DNA from: JABDMH01 sp965223025
GTDB taxonomy: Bacteria > Bacteroidota > Bacteroidia > Chitinophagales > Saprospiraceae
Assembly: GCA_965223025.1 (NCBI GenBank)
Contig: CBDCVP010000022.1
Coordinates: 1,116,001-1,180,000, forward strand
Reading direction: 5' to 3'
Length of the DNA stretch: 64,000 nt
Positions 25,871-34,546 of the stretch are shown piece after piece. The notes under the pieces were generated by a model. The model saw only the letters and a list, made by a program, of their open reading frames with translations. It had not been told where the DNA came from and did not search any database. Made by a program: the position numbers and the translations under genes. Each line of letters starts with the position of its first letter. Position 1 is the first letter of the stretch.

Positions 25871-27487
25871 CTATTTTAGCCAGTCGGGTATCGAATCATT
25901 GGTAATCCAGTCTTCGATCCGCTCATCGATAACATCCCCTTCCCATTCGCTGGTACCAGGAGGCAGAGCATCTGTTGTCGGCAGCCATTTTCGAAGCTCC
26001 TCGATAACTTCAGCATATTGTGGGTCTCCTACCAGGTTTTGATGTTCACCTGGATCGCTTTCGGGATGGTACAGCTCTTCTCCTCCATCACGATATTGAA
26101 TGTATCTCCAGTCATTGCTTCGCACGGCATGGTTTTTATATTTCCACGTGCTTAGTATGGGTCTATCCCATTCGGTATTGGTATCTCGTATGAGTGGAAC
26201 AAGGCTGTTTCCCTCCAATGCATGTACCGTGGGTAAACCACATAACTCCACCAAGGTGGGATAAATATCCAGCAAACTAACTGCTTTGTTACATTGTCCG
26301 GTTTTACCATCTTGCGGCACTTTGAAGTACAGGGGCACTTTGGTAGATTCCCCCCAAAGTGCTTGTTTTCTAAAATGTCGCTTTTCACCTAAGTGTTGAC
26401 CATGATCAGACCATAAGATGACGATAGTGTTCTTGGCTTGTTTGCTTTGTTCCATGGCATCGACCAACCGCCCTATCTGATCATCTACGAAGGATACACA
26501 AGCCAAATATGAATGCACCAACTCCCTAAGTAGATTTTCTTTTTGCATCACGTCTCCCCATCCGCCCCTTGGTGTGTATCCACGGGCGATTGATTTACCC
26601 ATCATTGGGATGTCTTTCATTTCGTCCAAAGGGATGTCGGGAAGGATGATCTCATCTTGCTGGTAGAGATCAAAATATTTCTGAGGTGCAGTGTAGGGTA
26701 CATGTGGTCGAACAAACCCCACAGCCATGAAAAATGGTTCCCTTACGCCTTCCTCAAGTTTATCGATGGCCCAATCAGCAATTTGTACATCGTACATTCC
26801 CCGGTTAGGAATTTCGTCGTCTGCCAGTGGACCACCACATAACGAATAAAAACGGTTGGTCTCCCGATAGCGCTCGTTGATCAGATCTTCTCCATACAAT
26901 TGTACCAGTTGACCACCATCTTTGGGAAAGGGGTAAAACATCTTTCCCCGGTATCCAAACCCAGTTTTCTGGATATGCAGTGCCATTTCATTCCAAAATC
27001 TTGGAGCCCATTCTGTCCAAAAATCATCCGTTTTATCGGGATAGTCTGACTCTCCACTATGGAATATTTTTCCCACTGCATAGGTGTGGTATCCATGGTC
27101 TTTCAAATATTCTGGAAGCATCTTATGATCATCCATGACTTGATCGAAGGTCTTTCTCATGTCATTAGTAGAACCATACCAACCCGATGTGGAGGGGTGA
27201 ACACCACTCATCAGGGAATTTCTCGAGGCAGTACAAACTGCTTGGGAGCAATGTGCGTTGGTAAATAGGACACCCTGCTCAAAAAGTCTGTCCATGTTGG
27301 GTGTGATCGCTTGTGTATGTCCCTGTAATGCACCAATCCAATCATTTAGATCGTCTACTGAAATAAAAAGCACATTGGGTGGTTGATGTGTTGTTCGATC
27401 TTTGATAGAACAACTGAAAGTAGATAGAAGCAAAACGAGCAATATCTGAAGCTCAATAATAATACTGAAGTTTCGCTGAAAAATCAT
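25871..27487 (-). CDS. Sulfatase (iduronate-2-sulfatase-like), secreted
   Basis: 538 residues, with an N-terminal signal ('IIIELQILLVLLLSTFSC') that may be lipidated at Cys26. The formylglycine site is 'CTASRNSLMSG', in which Cys85 fits C-x-A/P-S-R, and metal ligands lie in 'FISVDDLNDW' (two Asp) and 'ILWSDHGQHLG' (Asp, His). The 'NVLFISVDDLNDWIGALQGH' opening is typical of iduronate-2-sulfatase-like family S1 enzymes, which desulfate glycans. It needs an anaerobic or FGE-type maturase, not in the window. It fits with the GH29 fusion nearby as a sulfated-polysaccharide degradation gene. Confidence 0.92.
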   Translation of the reverse strand: MIFQRNFSIIIELQILLVLLLSTFSCSIKDRTTHQPPNVLFISVDDLNDWIGALQGHTQAITPNMDRLFEQGVLFTNAHCSQAVCTASRNSLMSGVHPSTSGWYGSTNDMRKTFDQVMDDHKMLPEYLKDHGYHTYAVGKIFHSGESDYPDKTDDFWTEWAPRFWNEMALHIQKTGFGYRGKMFYPFPKDGGQLVQLYGEDLINERYRETNRFYSLCGGPLADDEIPNRGMYDVQIADWAIDKLEEGVREPFFMAVGFVRPHVPYTAPQKYFDLYQQDEIILPDIPLDEMKDIPMMGKSIARGYTPRGGWGDVMQKENLLRELVHSYLACVSFVDDQIGRLVDAMEQSKQAKNTIVILWSDHGQHLGEKRHFRKQALWGESTKVPLYFKVPQDGKTGQCNKAVSLLDIYPTLVELCGLPTVHALEGNSLVPLIRDTNTEWDRPILSTWKYKNHAVRSNDWRYIQYRDGGEELYHPESDPGEHQNLVGDPQYAEVIEELRKWLPTTDALPPGTSEWEGDVIDERIEDWITNDSIPDWLK

Positions 27488-27643
27488 AATACACCATTTT
27501 CAATAACGATTACCTTAGATAAAAATCTCGTCAGAAAATATGTTTGATTGTACACTTTCCCGACTGGAATAAGATATCTATAATTTTTTGGAATAACTAT
27601 TGACCCGCTCTTCGGGTGCATTAGAAAATGTCGCAACTAAGTT

Positions 27644-27669
27644 ATATATTAGTAAAAAACCTAATATAT
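27644..27669 (+). promoter_or_regulatory. Perfect 9-bp hairpin in front of transposase start
   Basis: ATATATTAG (27644-27652) and CTAATATAT (27661-27669) form a perfect 9-base stem with an 8-base loop. The transposase ATG is at 27671, so the stem would cover the ribosome binding region. Some insertion sequences use such stems to block translation of transcripts that read in from outside. Confidence 0.5.
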
Positions 27670-27670
27670 T

Positions 27671-28857
27671 ATGAACAAGGCTGATCTATCAGAACAATTC
27701 AGCCAACTCAAGAAAGAATTTACCGAAAAAGCAGCAGATCCAAAGATGAGTTTTTATGACCATGAATCCCAATTTGTAGAGCAATGGATGGAATTGGGCA
27801 GGAAGTTGTATGAGGAATGCATAGATGTAAGAACAAAAGACCGCCGTAAAAAAAAAACATTGCCACACGGGTAGGAAAGATTGAGTTAGAGAAAGAGCAC
27901 CATTTTACCCAGCAATTGAAAGGGAGTAAAATTAGCCCAAAACTAGAGGACGTATTGACCTATGTTGGCAAGGAGGAGAGATACAGTTTCGGGGTTGAAC
28001 TACTAAGAATGCTTGGGATAAAAACGAATGAATTCATGCTACATCAGTTGACCAATCGGAACGGGTCGATAGCCGAACAGTGGTTGACAAGTGAGCAGCT
28101 ATGGAAAAAGGATGAAAGTAGATCAGAAGAAGTAGTTTATTGTGAGGTAGACGGTTCAATGATATTGACGCGGGAAGATAAATGGAAAGAAGTAAAACTG
28201 GGTCGTGTTTTCAGATCTGGATCAATTTTACCAGAAGCTACTGATCGTCAATGGATTAAGGAATCAGAATACATTGCACATTTGGGGAATCATGAAGAAT
28301 TTGAAGAAAAGATGTCCGTTTTACTTGATCGATATGAAAAGAAAGATGAAAGTCTAGTGTTCGTAACGGATGGAGCTAAATGGATTGATCAATGGATAAA
28401 AGCCTGCTATCCCACAGCAACAACGATTCTGGATTACTACCATGCCGCAGAACACATTGGAGAATTTGCCAACAAATTTTTCGATGATGATAAAAAGTCA
28501 AAGAAATGGACCAAGCGGATGAACACTAAGTTAATAAACCAAGGTGGAAACTATGTGATCAAAAGAATCCAAAGTCTTTCAAATACCGACGAAGAAAAAG
28601 AAGAAGTCAAGCAAGACTTACTAACATACTTAAAGAATAATGCTCATAGAATGAATTATCCCAAATACAAAAAAGTAGGTTTACTCATTGGATCTGGAGC
28701 AATCGAGGCTGCACATCGTACCGTAATACAAAAGCGACTTAAATTATCAGGACAACGATGGTCTAAACCAGGAGCACAAAATGTTCTTAACTTGAGAACT
28801 CTTCACATGAGTGGCCATTGGTCCCATTTTCAACGCTATCTTGGTGCAGCTGCATAA
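27671..28857 (+). CDS. ISKra4-family DDE transposase, read through a -1 frameshift
   Basis: Two frames: 27671-27874 (67 codons) and a continuing frame to 28857. At A10 (27848-27857), a -1 slip joins '...DRRKKK' to 'NIATRVGKIELEKEHHF', which runs straight into the second frame; the product would be about 395 residues. DDE motifs follow: 'CEVDGSMI' (Asp), 'VTDGAKWIDQW' (Asp) and 'GSGAIEAAHRTVIQKRLKLSG' (Glu), plus 'LDYYHAAEHI' as in ISKra4. It may be programmed frameshifting or a simple A-run error; the rest of the frame is undamaged, which favours a functional product. Confidence 0.8.
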
Positions 28858-29046
28858 ACGACAAAATCTAATGCACCCCGCTCTTCTTATACTGCTAATT
28901 GCTATCGGGATCGTCATTGCAAAGCAGACGTAGCTGGGTTTGTTTCTGCCGATGCTGTGATCGACATCAGACTCGATCCGGAAAGCATAAATGAGGTCAG
29001 TATTAACGACATATATCCAGCGGTTGATCGACAAACCGGCACGAAC

Positions 29047-30972
29047 TCATGAATCAGGATAACCTATGGACTTCACGAGCTCTTGGAAGCGGGGATCACC
29101 TCGGTATTCTGCAAAGATCAAGTGGTACCGGAACCCCAATAGTCTGAAGGATCCTATCTCATAGAGAGATTGTAAGCAGGCAAACATTTCGTCTGGCTGG
29201 TTTAGTAGAGCGTAACAAAAGGCCCGGAAGTAGTCGTGGTTGAATGGTCTTTCATAAAAATGTATCCCTCCCGAAGCCAGCCAGTGGAGTAAACCATTTA
29301 TTCCGTTTTGCTGGAATGAATCTTCAACTTCTTTGACCAAATGCTGATGATCCAGACTTAAGGCAGATTTCAACATGACCAGCGCTTCCTGATCCCTTCC
29401 CAACTCGACTAAGCTAAACACACACATCAATGCAGCAGGCTTAAAATTTGGATCCAGCGACATGACATAGTTAAATTGCTCCACGGCCACTTCATATTTG
29501 CCACTAATAAACCAAGTATGTCCATGGGCAAAATTGAAAATCAGTGATAGTGGATCGAACCGCCGAGCCAGTCTACTGCTAGAAATGGATCGGTCAAAAT
29601 CACCCAATACGTTGTGAGCTACCGTATCAAGGTGATGTATAAATGGGAGATTATTATTGCACTCAAGCACATTTTGATAGTATCGGTAGTAGTGTTCAAA
29701 ATCCCAACTGCAAAGGCTGTAGTACGCCATGGCAGCGTTCACCTCTGCCACATTGGGATGGGAAGCGATGACGTCATCAAGGATCTTTTTGGCCCTGGGC
29801 AATCCTTGAGTACACGTCATGACACCCCAGTCACTCAAAGCAATATAAGCAAAAGCTATTCCTGTCTTTGCTAAGATATAATTAGGATCTTTGTCCAGCG
29901 CTCTTTCAAAAAGGTCAATGCTCTTCAGCATACTTGCTCCTGTCCGTTTGTACCATTCGAATTGACCCTGTAGATACAAGTCATATGCCTCCACATTCTG
30001 GGTTTCTGCACTAAGGACTTTTTCTCTTTCTTGACCCAGTAAATTGACCTTTAGGGCATCCACAATAGCGAGAGAAATTTCATCCTGAACGGCAAAAATG
30101 TCGTCCAATTCACGATCAAATTTTTCAGACCAGAAATGAGAGCCGTCGGTAGCATCAATTAGTTGAGAGGTGATTCGCAAGCGATTTCCGGCTTTGCGCA
30201 CACTACCCTCCAATACAGAAGCAACATCCAATGTCTTCCCAATTCTTCTGACATCTTCATTTTTATTTTTGAACATAAAGACTGAGGTACGGGCAATCAC
30301 CTTTAGGTCATCCAAATGACTTATTGAGTTGATGATTTCTTCCGTAATTCCATCGCAAAAATATTCCTGATCTTGGTCATTACTCATGTTGACAAAGGGC
30401 AGAATTGCAATTGATCGGTACGTCTGATCCTTGGTAGTGGAGGAATTCGAATGTTGAGCCTTGAGATTGGGAATGGCCAGACCTTGGGCTTTGACAGCGA
30501 GGATTTCTACGGGTTCATGCACGTTTTTTAGCTCAAATTTTCCCAACGTGACCGTGGCAATATCCTGGTTAAAGATTTGCTTTTGCAGTTGCCTGGAAAT
30601 TAGGATAGAGCCGGGTTTCGCCAAGTTTTCTATGCGGGAGGCGATGTTGACACAATCACCAATGATCTCATCTTTTCTCCTGATGACATCTCCGCTATGC
30701 AGCCCAACCCGCAGAGGGACCACAGGTTCTTCTGTGAGCTCTCGTTGCAGCTGAATCGCACATTTTACGGCTTCCAGGCTACTCGTGAAGATGCTAAGTG
30801 TGCCATCGCCGAAGTACTGAATGATCTCCCCTTGGAATTTGCGATGTAGACGGTCAAAAACCTCTCGATGTCGATCTCTCATTTGCAGTGCCAGGGACTC
30901 GTTGGTCTGCATGACATTCGTGTATCCCACAATGTCGGTAAACATGATCGCAGCGAGTTGTCTATGATCCAT
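29047..30972 (-). CDS. Class III adenylate/guanylate cyclase with TolB-like and TPR domains
   Basis: 641 residues. The N-terminal cyclase domain (about 5-170) has the two metal-binding Asp ('FTDIVGYT' and 'YFGDGTLSIF') and the transition-state 'NIASRIENLAKPG' Asn/Arg. A FlgO/TolB-like domain at about 190-320 ('SIAILPFVNMSNDQDQEYFCDGITEEIINS') and helical TPR-like repeats fill the rest. There is no TM, so it is cytoplasmic. Such proteins make cAMP or cGMP; the nucleotide cannot be told by eye. Downstream of its stop is the ISKra4 element. Confidence 0.9.
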   Translation of the reverse strand: MDHRQLAAIMFTDIVGYTNVMQTNESLALQMRDRHREVFDRLHRKFQGEIIQYFGDGTLSIFTSSLEAVKCAIQLQRELTEEPVVPLRVGLHSGDVIRRKDEIIGDCVNIASRIENLAKPGSILISRQLQKQIFNQDIATVTLGKFELKNVHEPVEILAVKAQGLAIPNLKAQHSNSSTTKDQTYRSIAILPFVNMSNDQDQEYFCDGITEEIINSISHLDDLKVIARTSVFMFKNKNEDVRRIGKTLDVASVLEGSVRKAGNRLRITSQLIDATDGSHFWSEKFDRELDDIFAVQDEISLAIVDALKVNLLGQEREKVLSAETQNVEAYDLYLQGQFEWYKRTGASMLKSIDLFERALDKDPNYILAKTGIAFAYIALSDWGVMTCTQGLPRAKKILDDVIASHPNVAEVNAAMAYYSLCSWDFEHYYRYYQNVLECNNNLPFIHHLDTVAHNVLGDFDRSISSSRLARRFDPLSLIFNFAHGHTWFISGKYEVAVEQFNYVMSLDPNFKPAALMCVFSLVELGRDQEALVMLKSALSLDHQHLVKEVEDSFQQNGINGLLHWLASGGIHFYERPFNHDYFRAFCYALLNQPDEMFACLQSLYEIGSFRLLGFRYHLIFAEYRGDPRFQELVKSIGYPDS

Positions 30973-31494
30973 ATCTAATTAAAGTTAAGGATCTAGCTAT
31001 GATTTCACTGGTTTTTAGTAGGAAATTTCAACATTGGTTTTGCTTTGACGATCATCAGAATTAACGCGATCACAAATGTGCTGACAATGGAAATCAATAT
31101 ATTGTATGATGCCGGGATTAGATGGCCTACATCCTGAACTTTTTACAGGAGTGATCACGCCTATGCTAATCAATAACTCTTACTCTTGGTCATATTTAGT
31201 GATGTTCAACTGAAATCGGAAGATACCCACTAAATACGACTAAGTGCCACAACTCTTATTTCCAAGGTGGAACGTTCTTGCGGGATATCATTGGGAAAGG
31301 ACAACGAGAAACTGCAAGTTTGGGATCTGCACAATGGCAATTATCAGCAGTACAGAAAATCTGGAGGTAATGGGGGATGCAGGTGAAATATCTACGACAT
31401 ACCCACTTGCCCTAGGGCCTGTCAGTTCGATATTCGAGATGCGTGACTAGTGGAATAAAATAAGCGACGCTTCTCGAATGTGCTAAAAGGTCGT
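30973..31494. other. Gap between cyclase and dehydratase genes
   Basis: About 520 bases. It holds the 68-bp ISL3-related element at 31181-31248. Downstream (31260-31445) a plus-strand stretch has 'LGKDNEKLQVWDLHNGNYQQY' in one frame and 'VMGDAGEISTTYPLALGPVSSIFE' in another, which could be the decayed end of an Uma2- or WD-type gene. There is no intact gene. Confidence 0.4.
31181..31248. mobile_element. 68-bp solo ISL3-related element (MITE-like)
   Basis: The 21-base arms (31181-31201 and 31228-31248) match at 16 of 21 positions when one is complemented; the inner TATTTAGTG/CACTAAATA is perfect. The arms carry the CTTxGxCxxATTTAGTG signature of the ISL3-type ends at 49057 and 50321. Outside are 8-base near-duplicates ATAACTCT (31173-31180) and ACAACTCT (31249-31256), 7 of 8. 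It reads as a minimal non-autonomous element moved by ISL3-type transposase. Confidence 0.7.
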
Positions 31495-32706
31495 TCACCA
31501 ATCTACGACAGAGTTATCGTCGGCATCATATCTGGTTGGGTATTCTCTCGGCTCTCCAATTTCATCGTGAAGTTTATCTTCATCGATCGTGATGCCAAGA
31601 CCGGGTCCGGTGGGGATAGGACGATATCCATCTTTGACAGGTGGTAGCGGTTCTGCCAATAGTTCGTGCTCACGGTCCCCCCTTTCCTGCACCATGAAGT
31701 TGGGTATACAGGCGGCCACTTGCAGGCTAGCTGCCAAAGAACAAGGACCATTGGGATTATGTGGAGCCAAGGGTGCATAATAAGCTTCTGCCATCCCTGC
31801 AATCAACCTTAACTCGGTGATACCACCAGCGTAGTTGACATCGGGCTGTAGGATCATAGCCGCTTTTTTCTCTAGGATCTCCCTAAATCCCCATTTGGTA
31901 AATACGCGCTCTCCGGTGGCGATGGGAATGTGTGTTTTCTGAGCCAGGTCGGCCATTACATCCACATTAAGCGGCTGAATGATCTCCTCATAAAACCAGG
32001 GATTCAGGGGTTCCAGTGCTTTGATCAAGACGCTGGCTGTGGTGGGTTGTACGGCCCCATGAAAATCGAGTCCAATATCCACACCGGGATGCTTGGACCT
32101 CAATGCGGTAAATCTCTCTACGACCTCTTCCACGAATTTCTGACCTTCAGCATACTTAAATGGTTTACGTGAAGCATTTGGACCTACTTTCATAGCTTTG
32201 ACCCCGGTCTTTTCATTGGGAGTGCCGTACACATAAGCTTTTTCCCGAGTAGGCCCACCGAGCAGTTTATAGACCGGCACATCAAAGCATTTTCCGGCAA
32301 TATCCCAAAGAGCCTGATCTATCCCTGAAAGAATAGCGGTCTTAATCGGACCTCCTTTGTAAAAGGCACCACGGTGGATCGCCTGCCAGTGTTTAACTAC
32401 TGGTCTGGGATCCTTCCCGATCAAATAGTCCCCCACTTCCAAGGCACCTGCTGCACATGCTTTAGCATCATCCTTAAGCATCTCACCCCAACCAGTGATC
32501 CCCGCATCGGTGTGTATTTTCACAAATACCCACGAATTCTTGAGCACGAAGGTCTCTAATCGCGTCACCTTGATGCCGTCTGAAGGATCAATAGGACCTG
32601 CTGTAGAGGGCAATGTTGAATCGGAATTTTGCAGCCTGGGTATGCTTAGAGTTCCTGCGAGGGCAGAAGCTGTGAGGTGCTTGAAGAAGTTTCTTCGAGA
32701 TTTCAT
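31495..32706 (-). CDS. Tat-exported galactonate dehydratase-like enolase-superfamily enzyme
   Basis: 403 residues. It begins MKSRRNFFKHLTASALAGT, a twin-arginine signal with RRNFFK. The barrel domain has 'DIGLDFHGAV' (Asp), 'PWFYEEIIQPLN' (Glu), 'IPIATGERVFTKWG' (Glu) and 'APHNPNGPCSLAASLQVA' (catalytic His), the D-galactonate dehydratase/MR subgroup layout. It would convert a sugar acid to a 2-keto-3-deoxy acid. The residue Asp-Phe-His after strand 3 is typical of the GalD subgroup. A ceramidase-like gene precedes it on the same strand. Confidence 0.87.
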   Translation of the reverse strand: MKSRRNFFKHLTASALAGTLSIPRLQNSDSTLPSTAGPIDPSDGIKVTRLETFVLKNSWVFVKIHTDAGITGWGEMLKDDAKACAAGALEVGDYLIGKDPRPVVKHWQAIHRGAFYKGGPIKTAILSGIDQALWDIAGKCFDVPVYKLLGGPTREKAYVYGTPNEKTGVKAMKVGPNASRKPFKYAEGQKFVEEVVERFTALRSKHPGVDIGLDFHGAVQPTTASVLIKALEPLNPWFYEEIIQPLNVDVMADLAQKTHIPIATGERVFTKWGFREILEKKAAMILQPDVNYAGGITELRLIAGMAEAYYAPLAPHNPNGPCSLAASLQVAACIPNFMVQERGDREHELLAEPLPPVKDGYRPIPTGPGLGITIDEDKLHDEIGEPREYPTRYDADDNSVVDW

Positions 32707-32954
32707 ATGGAGGAAAGTTTCAATGCTTTACTTCGATAAGTAGGCTGGAAGTTCGGATATTTTCTCATGATATCACAATACACACCAGTAACATGATTCA
32801 GTAGTGACTGGATGTGAAAAGGGCGGTTAATCATTGTTTAATTCAGTGAATTGATAGATTGTTTGTTACGATGGAATGAGAAGCCAAGATTTTTGCTGGC
32901 AGAAATGTGACGGCGAAATCCTTCATTCAATACGTGTTCTCATACCAACCATCA

Positions 32955-34424
32955 TCACCAAAGTGCATTTAGCATCTCCAAAGTAACGGCCACCAATATC
33001 TTACCCCCCTCTGCACCCACAGAATTGCTTTGACACACGGCGCTGTAACCACCCCCTGCCATGGCCTTTTCGGTGGGCAAGTAGGTGCCAGGGCCAGCTA
33101 GCTGAATAACAAATGTTTGCAGGGCCTTGCTCCTTGACTGAATCTGAATGCCATAATCGGTAAACATTTCAAACTGATTGGTGCAGATCGCGATGTCACC
33201 TAGTCTCATCACATGCACTTCCGTCTCGTATTGGGGGTTGGGATTCTTCTTCTGTGCCTCGAATCTTTTTTCGATATCTCCATACCAAGTCATGCGCGTA
33301 TTTAACTTCCTCGCCTGCTCAGGATCCTCTTCAATGGCCCTATGAGCCTCTCGAGAAACTCGTCGGGACTCGACATATTCGTCCACGGTGACGATGCGCA
33401 TTGGGAGTTCCATGACCGCGGCCTTATGGCGGAACACCAAATCGCGATATCGATCCGATGTCACAACTTGGAAGATGTTCTCCACAGCAGCTGTGATCCT
33501 TAAGGCAATGTCTTCCATTCTAGATACACCACTTAAATCCACCATGCGTTGCAAGGCGGCCTTGCGATAGATGGGATGGGGTGACTGGTCTCCTGAGGCA
33601 CTTATCCAACCTGCAATGACCAGGTCCTGTCCGTAGAGATTTTTTAGTTTTTCACGTACCGGATGCCAGTAATCGGCATCGACCCTCGTTTCCCCCTCTA
33701 CTTCCTGAGCCGGACATGCTACATTAATACTGGTGGCAATGAGACGATCCTGGTCGCCCCAAAAGAACAATGCCTGGACATCATGATCTTCATAGCCCTC
33801 CAGACTTTCAAAGGTGGGATCATTAGTGTTGCCATACATCTTTGCCTCGCCATTGCTGTAAACCACTCTTCGATTGTAAGGAATGGCGACTCGCCGTGTA
33901 CCCCAGCTGACTTCACTCAATGTCCTGGAATTCCATGCCTCCACAATGGCCGACACAATTTGTGTGACCAGGAAGGTGCGGTACTCAGATACTTGCGTGA
34001 TGTCGCTGGGCAGCTGGTATAGAAAAGTTGGCGTGTCTGACGAGTCCGTCAGGACCGGGGACGTATGCGTGTGGGTAGCACTAAGGACGATCTTCGCTAC
34101 ATTGAACCCAGGAAAATGTTTTTGGATACCGCTACGTACGAGTCTTAAGACTTGGTTTGGGATCTTAACCAGATCACAGGAGACAAGGATGGCGGTATCT
34201 CCTGCTTCACCTTCCGACTGCGATTCTATGGCAATGACGTTGGCAGATAATGGCGTACGGATTTCTTCAGCTATACGCAGTCGAAATTGACCCATCAGTG
34301 CTACAGGTATTTTGGGTGTGATGTCTATGGAAGATGCCCCTACCTTGATATTGGCACTTTGGATTGAGGTGCTGAGAAAAAGTGGAAGCAAAATAACCGA
34401 TGTCAAAAGAGATCGTCGCATCAT
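32955..34424 (-). CDS. Neutral/alkaline ceramidase-type secreted protein
   Basis: 489 residues. A signal peptide ('RSLLTSVILLPLFLSTSIQSA') is followed by the neutral/alkaline non-lysosomal ceramidase N-terminal domain: 'IKVGASSIDITPKIPVALMGQF', 'LVSCDLVKIP', 'IVLSATHTHTSPVL'. HTHTSP matches the metal-binding/catalytic segment of the family. In other bacteria such proteins appear in glycan-degradation clusters and are not always true ceramidases. The C-terminal immunoglobulin-like domain of ceramidase seems reduced. It is on the same strand as the two neighbouring catabolic genes. Confidence 0.87.
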   Translation of the reverse strand: MMRRSLLTSVILLPLFLSTSIQSANIKVGASSIDITPKIPVALMGQFRLRIAEEIRTPLSANVIAIESQSEGEAGDTAILVSCDLVKIPNQVLRLVRSGIQKHFPGFNVAKIVLSATHTHTSPVLTDSSDTPTFLYQLPSDITQVSEYRTFLVTQIVSAIVEAWNSRTLSEVSWGTRRVAIPYNRRVVYSNGEAKMYGNTNDPTFESLEGYEDHDVQALFFWGDQDRLIATSINVACPAQEVEGETRVDADYWHPVREKLKNLYGQDLVIAGWISASGDQSPHPIYRKAALQRMVDLSGVSRMEDIALRITAAVENIFQVVTSDRYRDLVFRHKAAVMELPMRIVTVDEYVESRRVSREAHRAIEEDPEQARKLNTRMTWYGDIEKRFEAQKKNPNPQYETEVHVMRLGDIAICTNQFEMFTDYGIQIQSRSKALQTFVIQLAGPGTYLPTEKAMAGGGYSAVCQSNSVGAEGGKILVAVTLEMLNALW

Positions 34425-34546
34425 CGTTTGGCAGATTTTAGACTATTTCCTGAAATACATTTCCAGGCCAGTAGGTTTCACTGTTGACTGTGCTTGGAAG
34501 ATAGTGCTTTTGCGAGATTATTGGGAGATTGCACCAGCCGACGTGG

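Larger units (their letters stand above)
27614..28878 (+). mobile_element. ISKra4-type insertion sequence, 1,265 bp, with 8-bp target duplication
   Basis: Terminal inverted repeats are GGGTGCATTAGAAAATGTCG (27614-27633) and its partner at 28859-28878 (complement starts GGGTGCATTAGATTTTGTCG), 17 of 20 identical. Directly outside lie perfect 8-base direct repeats CGCTCTTC at 27606-27613 and 28879-28886, the footprint of a transposition event, so the ends are exact. Inside is a transposase split over two frames at a run of ten A. The element sits in the intergenic space between the sulfatase and cyclase genes and disrupts no recognised gene. Confidence 0.9.

Noticed and set aside
28887..29046. 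Gene interrupted by the ISKra4-type element
   Set aside because: The right flank has an open stretch ending '...SINDIYPAVDRQTGTNS', but the left flank has a stop codon just before, so an interrupted gene is not supported.
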